From Flavobacterium psychrotrophum (GTDB lineage: Bacteria; Bacteroidota; Bacteroidia; Flavobacteriales; Flavobacteriaceae): DNA of 64,000 nucleotides. This document shows positions 37,301-46,165 of the stretch, one piece after another. Numbering within the stretch: the first letter of the stretch is position 1; every line of letters starts with the position of its first letter. Location: NCBI RefSeq assembly GCF_003403075.1, contig NZ_CP031557.1, positions 1,302,001 to 1,366,000 of the forward strand. Direction: 5' to 3'. The position numbers and the translations under genes were made by a program. The notes beneath the pieces were generated by a model. It had not been told where the DNA came from and searched no databases. It saw only the letters and a list, made by a program, of their open reading frames with translations.

Positions 37301-38691
37301 ATGGGCAGGTATACGATAAGGATAATGATTTGCCCGAAAACAGCCGCATTCATCATCCGGGCAGCCGATCCGGACACCTCTTTATCCATTTCGTCCTGCG
37401 AAATAGTATTGATGCTCTTATATTTTTCGGACGAATGCAGGTGATGCAGAATGGCTTCCACAATAATCACCGCTCCGTCTACAATAAGGCCAAAGTCAAG
37501 CGCACCAAGGCTCATAAGGTTACCGCTTACGCCAAAGGTGTTCATCATGATAATGGCAAACAGCATGGCCAGTGGTATTACCGATGCCACTATAAAACCC
37601 GCCCTGAAATTCCCCAGAAACATAACCAATACCAATACTACGATGATGGCACCCTCCAGCAGGTTGTGCTCTACGGTGCCTATAGCATTATCTACCATCT
37701 TGGTACGGTCAAGGAACGGTTCTATCTTTAAGCCTTCCGGTAGAATTTTCTCTATCTCAGCGACTTTGGTTTTTACATTGCCTATAACGTTGTTGGCATT
37801 CTCGCCCTTAAGCATCATTACGATACCGCCTACGGCTTCGCCCATATCATCAGTAGTTAAAACTCCATAGCGTATTGCCGATGAATACTTTACCTCGGCA
37901 ATGTTCTTAACCAGAACCGGCGTACCGGCCTGTGTGGTTTTTATAACAATGTTCTCTACATCTTCAATACTACGGGCAAGGCCTTCGCTGCGTATATACG
38001 ACACTGTTGGTCCTTTCTCAATATAAGCACCACCCGTGTTCTGGTTGCTTCGATTCAGGGCCGTAAATACATCGCTTATAGTAAGGTTCTGCGCTTTAAG
38101 CCTTGCCGGGTTTACCGCCACCTCATACTGCTTGAGTTTTCCACCAAATGTGGAAACATCGGCAATGCCCGGGGTGCCTAAAAGCTGTCGGCGTATGGTC
38201 CAGTCCTGTATGGTGCGCAGCTCTTCGAGGGAATATTTGTTTTCATATCCCGGTTGCGGTTTTAATACATACTGGTAAATTTCGCCTAGGCCGGTAGTAA
38301 CGGGTGCCATTTCCGGCAGGTTGGCATTTTCATTAATGTCTACTTTTTGAAGGCGCTCGGCCACTTGCTGGCGCGCCCAATACACATCAGTATCATCATC
38401 GAAGACTATAGACACTACCGACAGCCCGAAGCGTGAAATACTACGGCTTTCTTTTAGTTGGGGGATGTTGCTTACAGCCTGCTCTATAGGGAAGGTTATA
38501 AGGCGTTCTACATCTTCCGCACCCAGCGATGGCGCAGTGGTTATTATCTGTACCTGATTGTTAGTGATGTCAGGCACGGCATCAATGGGCAAGCGGCTTA
38601 CTTCATACACGCCATAGACTATCCACAGCAGTGTAAAAATGCCTATTGCCAGTTTATTCTTTACTGAAAACTGGATTATCTTATTAAGCAT
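34312..38691 (-). CDS. CusA/CzcA-type metal RND pump fused to a TolC-like outer membrane factor
   Basis: About 1459 residues from ATG 38691 (MLNKIIQFSVKNKL), preceded by AAAGAAG; the in-frame ATG at 38727 adds an unlikely 12-residue leader. Residues 1 to about 1040 are an HME-family RND pump (FGLIVDGAVIIVEAI in helix 4 with the proton-relay Asp). From Met1044 the protein has its own signal-like stretch (KKKNLGNIATIVLLIFSING, FAQQ) and then two OEP repeats of an outer membrane factor. Such CusA-CusC fusions are known in Bacteroidota. The fused half needs its own membrane crossing, so cleavage or internal initiation at 35562 is plausible. The metal is not predictable. Confidence 0.9.
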   Translation of the reverse strand: MLNKIIQFSVKNKLAIGIFTLLWIVYGVYEVSRLPIDAVPDITNNQVQIITTAPSLGAEDVERLITFPIEQAVSNIPQLKESRSISRFGLSVVSIVFDDDTDVYWARQQVAERLQKVDINENANLPEMAPVTTGLGEIYQYVLKPQPGYENKYSLEELRTIQDWTIRRQLLGTPGIADVSTFGGKLKQYEVAVNPARLKAQNLTISDVFTALNRSNQNTGGAYIEKGPTVSYIRSEGLARSIEDVENIVIKTTQAGTPVLVKNIAEVKYSSAIRYGVLTTDDMGEAVGGIVMMLKGENANNVIGNVKTKVAEIEKILPEGLKIEPFLDRTKMVDNAIGTVEHNLLEGAIIVVLVLVMFLGNFRAGFIVASVIPLAMLFAIIMMNTFGVSGNLMSLGALDFGLIVDGAVIIVEAILHHLHSSEKYKSINTISQDEMDKEVSGSAARMMNAAVFGQIIILIVYLPILSLSGIEGKMFKPMAQTVAFAILGAFILSLTYVPMVSALFISKKISHKSNISDRVMAKLEGWYESALNKALKIRKALVGIAVALFAIAVFLFMQMGGEFIPQLEEGDFAVETRLLLGTNLTTTAETITKISKELKKQYPEVKKVVSRIGSAEIPTDPMPIEGGDMIIVLKDKSEWTSASSFPELAEKMSKTVQNVAPGVSTGFQYPVQMRFNELMTGAKQDVVCKIYGEDLDKLAEYSEKLGTISRTVKGTADLYVEKVIGMPQIVIDYNWAEMAKYGLYVQDINRTVNAAFAGAVAGNIYEGEKRFDLVVRVENNSRQGIDDVRNLLVATPSGAQIPLYQVASVKEIEGPNQIQREDAKRRIIVGFNVRGRDVQSIVNELQQKVNAEIKFDPGYYITYGGAFENLQQAKSRLGIAVPAALLMIFALLYFAFRSFKEGIIIFTAIPLSAIGGVFGLFLRDMPFSISAGVGFIALFGVAVLNGIVLISEFNRIQKYGEQTDPLQIILTGTKNRLRPVLMTAAVASLGFLPMALSNGAGAEVQRPLATVVIGGLVTATLLTLFVLPAIYLMSYHIKPLKRKMKKKNLGNIATIVLLIFSINGMFAQQPEKVSLQQSIDIALKNNKRVSAAKYNEQSKNYLTRSAYDLPKTVIDADYGQFNSRMNDTRFGISQSFNFPTVYTRQKKALMAGVEAAKAQTQLTQQQIKASVRTLYYELQWLNNKRELLKYADSIYRLMEDKSQLRFKVGETNVLEKSASQSARQYYTNQLNMIQQDVDITLRSFNAVLQDSVSYVPQTDSIKIDFSPLSEMQSADDFPLSKLWQHETEAAKWRWKTERARMLPDFNLGYNNLSITGFQTNAAGQDTYYGTGNRFSYITAGISIPLFFGSQSAKNKAAKAEYQNYEAQASAVKTELFAQLVNAVKEVEKYNASLSYYENEGLANAQTIINAANDQLGNGDIDYLQWVVVVNQAITIKNEYLDTVNNYNKAVIALQTLTNL

Positions 38692-38773
38692 ATCTTCTTT
38701 TTTGGAATTAAAAATGCAATACATCAAGCTGCAACTTATGCAGCATGGTATCGATCAAAACCGGTAAAAAGAA

Positions 38774-39151
38774 TTATGCGATAGGTGGCCTGAACAATGC
38801 CCCTAAGTGTGGGTTGTGGCGAAGATTATTCTTGTAATTAATTATGATATGCGAAGCAGTAGGTACAATACGCACATTTGAGGTATATATACGGTTAGGT
38901 ATAAATACAAGATGCGACACGTGGTGGTCTATATTTTTAAACGGAAGCTGCCTGTCACGTTCATCATCGGTATCATTAATGTCTTTTCCCCAGTAGTGCA
39001 TGGCAAGAAAATCAGTAAACGAAATATCGGCATTTCTATCCTGATGTTCTACATAATGTTCAATAAGTACGGGTACCTTAAACAACTGCTCAAACAGACA
39101 GTTATTAAAGTTAAGTACAAGGACAAGTATGTAGATACATATTTTTCGCAC
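38774..39151 (-). CDS. Small exported protein preceding the metal efflux operon
   Basis: A 125-residue protein with a GTG start and signal-like N-terminus (MRKICIYILVLVLNF). It has the conserved segment FEQLFKVPVLIEHYVEHQ, then ISFTDFLAMHY, many acidic residues and several His. I recall short proteins of this kind ahead of Cus-type RND operons in Bacteroidota, with no known function. The start is supported by a consensus promoter whose -7 box ends 4 nt before the GTG. It lies 82 nt upstream of the pump gene and probably belongs to that operon. Confidence 0.6.
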   Translation of the reverse strand: MRKICIYILVLVLNFNNCLFEQLFKVPVLIEHYVEHQDRNADISFTDFLAMHYWGKDINDTDDERDRQLPFKNIDHHVSHLVFIPNRIYTSNVRIVPTASHIIINYKNNLRHNPHLGALFRPPIA

Positions 39152-39155
39152 AATG

Positions 39156-39187
39156 CAAAGGTATCAAGTTGAAGCAATAACAGCAAA
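39156..39187 (-). promoter_or_regulatory. Consensus promoter of the metal efflux operon
   Basis: Reading the minus strand: TTTG (39187-39184), 20 nt, then TACCTTTG (39163-39156), then 4 nt and the GTG start. Both boxes match the Bacteroidota primary sigma factor pattern. The spacing to the start codon implies a leaderless mRNA. Confidence 0.55.
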
Positions 39188-39249
39188 TTATTTTCAATGG
39201 CATCAAAGTAAAAACTAAAATGTGGAAAGAATTGGGAGTAGAAGAAAAA

Positions 39250-39355
39250 AACAACGCCATTGTCTTCCAATGGCACTGTTTGTCTTTTGTGGAGTGTCAG
39301 GGATTACAGTCGAACACCTATTCCCAATTTTGACGTTTTTTGAATCTGTAATATA
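39250..39355 (+). repeat. Intergenic repeat family, copy C
   Basis: Stem GCCATTG (39256-39262)/CAATGGC (39268-39274) with loop TCTTC, then TGTTTGTCTTTTGTGGAGTG, TCAGGGATTACAGTCGAACA and CCCAATTTTGACGTTTTTTG. On the minus strand it provides a hairpin plus T-run 3' of the 39445-39933 gene. Confidence 0.8.
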
Positions 39356-39444
39356 ATGATTTAACGTAAGCGAAAAGTTAGGTGAAAACTGTTTAAAATT
39401 TTAAAAAAAACTGTCCCATTTAACCGAATATTTATTGTAAGAAG

Positions 39445-39933
39445 TTATTTCCAGTCTACAAAAAGAACTTTATGTTGTAAAAATAATTTATCTAATTGTT
39501 TCCAATTTGGTTCCAATAAAATTAGATTTTTGTTCATTAAATCCTCGTGGATATCTCCAGTATACCTTCTATTTATATCTAATTCAAGAAAGCCTTTTTT
39601 TAAATCAAAATTTGCTCTTGACAAGAAGAATTCTACATTGACACTCAAAATTGTGGCTGTGAATTTTGGAAAAGTTTCAGGTTGACTCCAATTAGTATTG
39701 AAATTCTTATTTTCAAATCTCAAGCTAATGATTTCTATTTTGTTGTCAATTATTATTTTTGTCGTAATACCATCTCTAAAGTTTTTGGAAAAATCACCTA
39801 ATGTTTTAATTTGGTTTGCTTGGAACTTTTCTATTGGTATACAAAATATTACATTTTGTGGTGCGTTATCGTTAGCCTCTTGGATGCTAATAAGCCCTAT
39901 AGGATTTTCTTTGGAACTTGTTAAGATACGCAT
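39445..39933 (-). CDS. Unknown protein, partner of ADP-ribosyltransferase-like gene
   Basis: A 162-residue protein with no signal peptide or membrane segment. The sequence (opening MRILTSSKENPIGLISIQEA, with QPETFPKFTATILSVNVEFF in the middle and KVLFVDWK at the end) suggests a mostly beta fold. I do not recognise it. It overlaps the upstream ADP-ribosyltransferase-like gene by 13 nt, so the two are translationally coupled. The pair is AT-rich compared with its neighbours and enclosed by repeat copies C and D. An immunity/antitoxin role, or a substrate-specificity role, is a guess from gene order. Confidence 0.6.
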   Translation of the reverse strand: MRILTSSKENPIGLISIQEANDNAPQNVIFCIPIEKFQANQIKTLGDFSKNFRDGITTKIIIDNKIEIISLRFENKNFNTNWSQPETFPKFTATILSVNVEFFLSRANFDLKKGFLELDINRRYTGDIHEDLMNKNLILLEPNWKQLDKLFLQHKVLFVDWK

Positions 39934-40358
39934 GGATATATTATTTTATTTGATGAATTCAATTCATCTTCAGCTTTTTTACTCTCAAATTTAAATTGAT
40001 TGCCGGTATGCTCAACTGTAGCAAATGGGGCAACGACATAGTCGATATCTTCAAATTTAAATTTTTTGGTTTTTTTAGCTAATTTTAATGTCTCCCAATG
40101 CGTTACAACTTCATGCTGAGTTTTAATCAGAAGGCCTTTTAATTGAACGAAATTAGCTTTTGGAATTTCGAATTCAATAACAACACCTTGATCTTCATAT
40201 CTAGATCTTGCCCAAATTGCGGCAAGTGCTATTGATGAACCGGTATAAAACCCCTTGCCTAGCTCCCCTTTACCTAAAGTCAAATCGACATTTGAAGGGG
40301 GACCAACGATACTTTCTGCAAATTCTGATGATGTTCCGTGATAACTTATATTGTCCAT
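39921..40358 (-). CDS. DUF3990-like putative ADP-ribosyltransferase
   Basis: A 145-residue protein resembling the DUF3990/ART fold. It opens YHGTS (His7), followed by GKGELGKGFYTGSS (Tyr38), AIWARSR, the IEFEIPKA strand and then DYVVAPFA and NQFKFESKKAEDEL. In DUF3990 the corresponding blocks are HGT, FG-x-GFY-x-T, D-x-V-x-GPxA and Q-x-x-x-x-T/S-x-x-A-x-x-x-L. This may be a mono-ADP-ribosyltransferase acting on a cellular target. The catalytic Glu cannot be fixed by eye. It is the first gene of a coupled two-gene unit flanked by repeats, a layout typical of toxin-antitoxin or defence cassettes. Confidence 0.6.
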   Translation of the reverse strand: MDNISYHGTSSEFAESIVGPPSNVDLTLGKGELGKGFYTGSSIALAAIWARSRYEDQGVVIEFEIPKANFVQLKGLLIKTQHEVVTHWETLKLAKKTKKFKFEDIDYVVAPFATVEHTGNQFKFESKKAEDELNSSNKIIYPCVS

Positions 40359-40518
40359 AGTTAATTATATCTGCTACTACATAAAGCTTATATAATTATT
40401 TGTAGATATATAATTCGTTACGTAATTAAGCATAAAGTTTTTACAATACTACACAAAAAAAGAATACTGTGATTAATGTATTTTATAAATCTAAGCGCAT
40501 CAAGAATATGTTAACTAA

Positions 40519-40618
40519 AAAAGCGACATTGTCTTCCAATGTCGCTTTTGTCTTTCTGTGGGCTGTCAGGGATCACAGTCGAACACCTTGTTCCAATTTT
40601 GACGTTTTTTAGTGACTT
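40519..40618 (+). repeat. Intergenic repeat family, copy D
   Basis: A perfect 13-bp stem AAAAGCGACATTG (40519-40531)/CAATGTCGCTTTT (40537-40549) with loop TCTTC is followed by TGTGGGCTGTCAGGGATCAC, AGTCGAACACCTTGTTCC and AATTTTGACGTTTTTT. Stem bases differ from copies A, C and E in a compensatory way. Confidence 0.8.
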
Positions 40619-40731
40619 AAAATAGAATCAAATATCTGTAAATAGTTAATCAATTTAAAGGTATTGTTTTAAACCATAATGATCTGTCTCCTGATTGATT
40701 TGATTGTCTTGAGAAGTCACATCCTTTAGAA

Positions 40732-40761
40732 TTGAAAACGCTAAAACAATTTGTAACTTCG
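40732..40761 (+). promoter_or_regulatory. Promoter of AraC gene, apparently leaderless
   Basis: TTG (40732-40734), 19 nt, TAACTTCG (40754-40761), then 4 nt to the ATG at 40766. The spacing fits Bacteroidota promoters and puts the transcription start at or near the start codon. Confidence 0.45.
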
Positions 40762-40765
40762 TAAA

Positions 40766-41632
40766 ATGAAAACTTTTAGCGACTTTAAATCTTACAACAA
40801 TTATTTGGGGTTACCCGAACCTTTAGACAGTAATATAGATGTTGGATATTATAATCCATCGGTTATGTTGCTAAAGTCAGATGCAGTAATGGTTGATTTT
40901 TACAGGATCTCGTTTAAAATAAATTTTCAAAGTAAACAGTCTGCTAATCCCAACCCAATAACAGCAGTATTTTTCAACAGCCCTAATATAGTGTTGGTTG
41001 ATGGCTGGGATGTAGAACCTACCTATACAGGAATGTACTTACAGCTCTCAAAAAAAATAATTGAAGAAAACCGTTTCCTTTTTAAGACCTATCTTGACTA
41101 TGGGCAGCATGAGGCACTTTATCTTAAAGAGGATGAAGTTCAGGAAATCAGTTCGGTGTTTCAGTTAATGATGAAATATTATGAAAGCGGCACACATAAT
41201 TTCAATGTGCTTATATCTTATGTAAATGTTCTGGTATCGCTGGTAGAAGCATATTACAAAAGGCAGTTTTCAACCGACCCAAAACAATATAATCGTATTG
41301 TATCAGACTTTCAGCAAAGTTTACTTGAGTATTATCAAAAACCGGTAACACAGCTTCCTTCTGTACAGTATTTTGCCGATAAATTAGGACTGACTCCTAA
41401 CTATTTAGGAGATATCATTAAACACTTTACGCAAAAATCGCCTTTAGAGAATATTCATGAGTTTGTAATAAAAAAAGCAAAAGAATTGCTGGAACAAGAC
41501 TGCATGATGAATAATGCTGAAATCGCTTATGAATTGGGATTTGAATACCCTAATTACTTCTCAAAATTCTTTAAAAAGCAGGTAGGACTCAGTCCTAAAG
41601 AGTATAGGGCTAAGCTTACTCCAAAACTTTAA
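40766..41632 (+). CDS. AraC-family transcriptional regulator
   Basis: A 288-residue regulator with an N-terminal cupin-like sensor (opening MKTFSDFKSYNNYLGLPEPL) and two C-terminal helix-turn-helix motifs in the last 100 residues (YFADKLGLTPNYLGDIIKHF and NAEIAYELGFEYPNYFSKFF, then KKQVGLSPKEYR). It lies 131 nt upstream of an aldo/keto reductase gene and a quinone-reductase gene on the same strand, which are probably its targets. AraC-AKR-flavoprotein sets of this type often respond to reactive aldehydes or quinones; the inducer here is unknown. Confidence 0.9.
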   Translation: MKTFSDFKSYNNYLGLPEPLDSNIDVGYYNPSVMLLKSDAVMVDFYRISFKINFQSKQSANPNPITAVFFNSPNIVLVDGWDVEPTYTGMYLQLSKKIIEENRFLFKTYLDYGQHEALYLKEDEVQEISSVFQLMMKYYESGTHNFNVLISYVNVLVSLVEAYYKRQFSTDPKQYNRIVSDFQQSLLEYYQKPVTQLPSVQYFADKLGLTPNYLGDIIKHFTQKSPLENIHEFVIKKAKELLEQDCMMNNAEIAYELGFEYPNYFSKFFKKQVGLSPKEYRAKLTPKL

Positions 41633-41679
41633 GGTTTGTTAGTGCGACGCCCATAAAAGGCGTTTTATCATACCAGTAA

Positions 41680-42897
<1,218 letters not shown>

Positions 42898-42927
42898 AAT
42901 GACATATTCAATTATAGCATTAAACTG

Positions 42928-43521
42928 ATGAAAAAGGTTTTACTTATCAATACACACTTAACATATCCAAACTGGTCTGAAGGAAGCCTCAATAACGCTT
43001 TTATTCAGGCAGCTAAAGACTACTTTAAAAGTAAAAACTATGAAATTTTAGAAACAAAAGTAGAGAGTGGCTATGATGCCATTGAAGAGGTTGAAAAACA
43101 CCTGCTGGCTGATGTAATTATTTTGCAAACACCTGTAAACTGGTTTGGAGCACCATGGATTTATAAGAAATATGTAGATGAGGTTTTTAACTGTGGGCTG
43201 CAAACCCAAAAGTTTCTTACAGGCGATGGACGAACTAAGGAAGACAGTACCAGACAATATGGTACGGGTGGAAAACTCCATGGGAAAAAGTTTATGGTAT
43301 GCGCTACCTGGAATGCCCCGGCACAAAGCTTTGATAATCCTTTGCAGGAACTGATGCACGGTAAAGGTACAGCTGATTTATTCCTGAATATAACCAGTAA
43401 CTACCGTTTTTGTGGAGTAGAAATTTTGCAGGGCTATAACTCCTTCGACATTTTTAAAGACGGTGATATTATCATCGATTTAAAGAATTATCCAAAACAT
43501 TTAGATCTCTTTTTTAGATAA
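42928..43521 (+). CDS. MdaB-like NAD(P)H quinone oxidoreductase (flavodoxin fold)
   Basis: A 197-residue flavodoxin-fold protein (KKVLLINTHLTYP at the FMN/FAD phosphate site, DVIILQTPVNWFGAPWIYKKY with the quinone-reductase signature, GGKLHGKKFMVCATWNAP). It is expected to reduce quinones or drug-like electrophiles by two electrons in the cytoplasm. It lies 30 nt after the aldo/keto reductase gene in the same operon. Repeat copy E lies 50 nt after the stop and can terminate the transcript. Length is normal for MdaB. Confidence 0.88.
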   Translation: MKKVLLINTHLTYPNWSEGSLNNAFIQAAKDYFKSKNYEILETKVESGYDAIEEVEKHLLADVIILQTPVNWFGAPWIYKKYVDEVFNCGLQTQKFLTGDGRTKEDSTRQYGTGGKLHGKKFMVCATWNAPAQSFDNPLQELMHGKGTADLFLNITSNYRFCGVEILQGYNSFDIFKDGDIIIDLKNYPKHLDLFFR

Positions 43522-43571
43522 AGAAATGTATCTTAAATATGTGCTTTGACACTATTCTGAAGGATTAAAAA

Positions 43572-43677
43572 ACAAGGCCATTGGAATCCAATGGCCTTGT
43601 TTGTCTTTGTGTGGGCTGTCAAGGGTTCGAACACTTTATTTTTTTACTAATTTTGGGAACTTTTAAGTTTAAAATAG
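43572..43677 (+). repeat. Intergenic repeat family, copy E (variant tail)
   Basis: A 13-bp perfect stem (43572-43584 with 43588-43600, loop AAT), then TTGTCTTTGTGTGGGCTGTC, AAGGGTTCGAACACTT and a diverged AATTTTGGGAACTTTT tail. The tail reads like the reverse complement of a tRNA T-loop and acceptor end. It also serves as terminator of the quinone reductase operon. Confidence 0.7.
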
Positions 43678-43839
43678 CTAAAATAATTTGTCAAGCGTTC
43701 TAAATCTTCCTTCAAAAAGTTCGACATTTGTTCAGGCAACGCTATAAACCGAGCAAATCGAAAATATCTTCGTTTTGTCCTTTTTTTAATCACGTAAATT
43801 TATTTAACAAAACGAGATTGTATGCTACTTTTGTTTCAC

Positions 43840-44137
43840 GATAATCATCTGCATCAATACTTGATTAAACACTTTCGCAGATTTTAAATTGACCATATAT
43901 ATTGGTTTACAAGTAATACTGTCGTCATTAAATTGGGGGATAGGGGCAAAGTAATTAGTTTACCAATCTTATAAAGTAATAATAAGTTAAGCTTATTTTG
44001 TACCTTATTTGTACCATTGAATCGTAAGTTATTAATATTTAAGACCTGTTAGTTTTGAAGAAGTTAAATAAGCAGTACTAAATAGTATTGTATATTGAGA
44101 ATAGAGAAGAGGTTGCCCTTTAGGGCAACCTCTTTTT
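43840..44137 (+). ncRNA. Candidate small RNA between orphan promoter and terminator
   Basis: A TACTTTTG -7 box (43826-43833) has TTTA 19 nt upstream (43803-43806), a near match to TTTG. About 270 nt downstream is a strong terminator, with no ORF between. A transcript of about 300 nt is possible. The alternative is that the terminator serves the PAP2 gene on the other strand. Confidence 0.25.
44107..44137. terminator. Strong bidirectional intrinsic terminator
   Basis: AAGAGGTTGCCC (44107-44118) pairs perfectly with GGGCAACCTCTT (44123-44134) over a 4-nt loop, followed by T on the plus strand. It may end a plus-strand small RNA or the minus-strand PAP2 transcript. Confidence 0.8.
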
Positions 44138-44390
44138 GCTTTAAAAAAGGTTGTACTGTTTATGAATATAAATCAGTCTTAATTTCGATATATATTATGG
44201 TTGTTATAAATAGATAGTGCTTAAATAACACTGTGTTTATAGTTTGCAGATTTACAGAGCTTTAGATTTATTGACTCCTTGTCTATAAGTATGTTAATCT
44301 TTTTTAGATTCTCTAATATACTATTGTATACTAATAATTTGTATTACAATCTAAACAGGCTTTTAAAAAATATTTTTGACTGTCAGAGGG

Positions 44391-45158
44391 TCAAAAAATC
44401 CTCATAAAAGTTATACTCACAGTCTTCCCGTCATAACTTGGCATAAGTGCTGATGTGGCCGACTTCTCGTGCTTTTTTCCAAATAAGTTTTTTGTGATGA
44501 ACGGATTGATCCAATAGGCAATCTTTGTGCTTAAAATGCCAATGCCCGCACCTGCAGCAACATCTGTAAGCCAGTGCTTATTATTGTAGATTCTGAACAA
44601 GCCAGTGCCTGTTGCTACTGCATAGCCAGCTATGCCATACCATATAGACTGATCTTTGTATTCTTGCCAAAGAAATTCTGCGCCCGCAAAGGCTGTAGCC
44701 GTATGGCCCGAAGGGAAAGAGTTGTTTGAACTACCATCCGGACGCTCAATTTTTGTGATAGATTTTCCGGCAAAAGTAGTAGCTCCCATAATTGCGTAGG
44801 AGGTTAATAATATTACAGACCTATCTCTAAAATTATGTTTTCCCTGCACACCAAATGCATTTAGGGCATATACGGTGGCAGCAGGTGCCCATTGGCTAAA
44901 ATCGTCAATTGTAATTTTGTGGTCAATGTCTTCTTGTACCTCGTCGCGAATTTGTGTATTGAAACTTTTAAGCTGGTCGCTTTCAATACCAATGATACCA
45001 TATCCAATAAGTGCCGAAGGTATAATTAGCTGTTTGTAGTTAAACTTCATAGAATGAGTGGTGTCCCTAATAATAGAGTCAGTACTCGTTACCTGCTGGC
45101 TAAAAACAGTAACGGCTACAAGGCTCATAGCCATACATAGAAAAACAGATCTTTTCAT
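44391..45158 (-). CDS. PAP2-family membrane phosphatase
   Basis: A 255-residue protein with a cleavable-looking signal (MKRSVFLCMAMSLVAVTVFS) and the three PAP2/acid phosphatase motifs in the second half: KSITKIERPDG, SFPSGHTATAF and RIYNNKHWLTDVAAGAGIG. It removes phosphate from phosphatidic acid, undecaprenyl pyrophosphate or lipid A in the periplasm. It is the last gene of the envelope-lipid cluster, 113 nt after the diacylglycerol kinase-like gene. Substrate is inferred only from neighbours. Confidence 0.9.
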   Translation of the reverse strand: MKRSVFLCMAMSLVAVTVFSQQVTSTDSIIRDTTHSMKFNYKQLIIPSALIGYGIIGIESDQLKSFNTQIRDEVQEDIDHKITIDDFSQWAPAATVYALNAFGVQGKHNFRDRSVILLTSYAIMGATTFAGKSITKIERPDGSSNNSFPSGHTATAFAGAEFLWQEYKDQSIWYGIAGYAVATGTGLFRIYNNKHWLTDVAAGAGIGILSTKIAYWINPFITKNLFGKKHEKSATSALMPSYDGKTVSITFMRIF

Positions 45159-45271
45159 TTTTTTAAAACAATTAGGATTAGCGTAGTTCTATGTATAGCG
45201 GTGTTTTTTTAGCAAATTTTAAATTGAAATTTGAATTAATTTTGAAGATAGTAACACGTTTCTCTCTATTT

Positions 45272-46165
45272 TTAAATTTTTTTGCTTTTTACTATTACAG
45301 GTAATGCTTGTGGCAGTAATGAAATTTCAAAAATATTTGCTCTTGTACTGTGATGTTCACCGTCTAATTGAATATCTGTAAATATTTTTTCAGGTAATTC
45401 AATTACCAGCTTTTCTGCTACAAATCTTTGTGCCTTTTTAAACCTCATAATTTTTTTGCACAATACCAGATAGCCGAGCATAATTTTATTGAATACAGAA
45501 ATTTCAGGTATCAGTACAATATCCAGCAGCCCATCGTTAAGTTTAGCATTTGGCGTAAGGCTCATTTTGTATCCCATTTCATTAGAGTTTGATATAAAAA
45601 GCATAAATGGTTTGCTCTTAATTTTTTCGTTACCTATAGTTAATATAGCTGTTGTAGCCTTATACTTTATATTAGCTGAAAGCGAAGAAATTATGTAAGC
45701 TAAGAGTGTTCTTTTACCACGTTTTTGATAATGGCTTATTATTGCTGCATCTATGCCTACACCGGCATTGCTAAAAAAATATTGTTTATTAAGTATGCCT
45801 ACGTCAATTAGTGTTGCTGTACCGGCTCTTAAAATTTTTAATGCCTTTTCTATATTTTGTGGGATACCCAGGTTCGAAGCCAGTCCGTTACCTGAACCTA
45901 ACGGTATAATGCCCAATTTTTTACCGGTTCCTATCAGGGCCGATGCCACTTCATTTATGGTGCCGTCGCCGCCACAGGCTACAACTACGTCGGCATTTAA
46001 AATAACAGCTTCGCGACTCAGCTCTTCAGCATGGTTCTTGTATTTTGTAAAATGCGTTTCTATCATATACTGACCACAAGCAAAAAAGCTATTGATGTAA
46101 TCAGTGGTAAGCCCGTGTGTACCTTTGCCGGATATAGGGTTGATTATAAAATAAATAAAGATCAT
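45272..46165 (-). CDS. Diacylglycerol kinase-like lipid kinase (YegS/DgkB family)
   Basis: A 297-residue cytoplasmic, membrane-associated kinase. VACGGDGTINEVASAL is the GGDGT nucleotide motif and IIPLGSGNGLASNLGIP the second signature. The C-terminal beta-sandwich contains FFSNAGVGIDAAI and LNDGLLDIVLIP. It phosphorylates diacylglycerol or a related lipid. The ATG overlaps the stop of the LtaS-like gene by one base (TAATG), so the two are translationally coupled. This fits recycling of diacylglycerol made by that enzyme. Confidence 0.9.
   Translation of the reverse strand: MIFIYFIINPISGKGTHGLTTDYINSFFACGQYMIETHFTKYKNHAEELSREAVILNADVVVACGGDGTINEVASALIGTGKKLGIIPLGSGNGLASNLGIPQNIEKALKILRAGTATLIDVGILNKQYFFSNAGVGIDAAIISHYQKRGKRTLLAYIISSLSANIKYKATTAILTIGNEKIKSKPFMLFISNSNEMGYKMSLTPNAKLNDGLLDIVLIPEISVFNKIMLGYLVLCKKIMRFKKAQRFVAEKLVIELPEKIFTDIQLDGEHHSTRANIFEISLLPQALPVIVKSKKI

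Larger units (their letters stand above)
40359..40765. other. Divergent intergenic region containing repeat copy D
   Basis: This 407-nt AT-rich gap lies between the ART-like gene (minus) and an AraC gene (plus). It holds repeat copy D and the AraC promoter. No ORF was seen. Because the two genes diverge, the hairpin of copy D is not needed as a terminator here. Confidence 0.6.
43678..44390. other. Long ORF-free intergenic stretch
   Basis: Roughly 710 nt without a convincing ORF on either strand. It contains a TACTTTTG -7 box at 43826-43833 and a strong hairpin terminator at 44107-44137. The rest is AT-rich and shows no repeat or gene I recognise. Confidence 0.5.

Noticed and set aside
36560..38278. 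Several plus-strand ORFs of 80-160 codons opposite the metal pump
   Set aside because: They are rich in Ser, Ile and Thr without motifs and lie entirely inside the conserved pump gene.
43604..43640. A complete tRNA gene on the minus strand at repeat E
   Set aside because: Only a T-loop/acceptor-like end is readable. The T stem does not pair and no anticodon or D arm can be folded.
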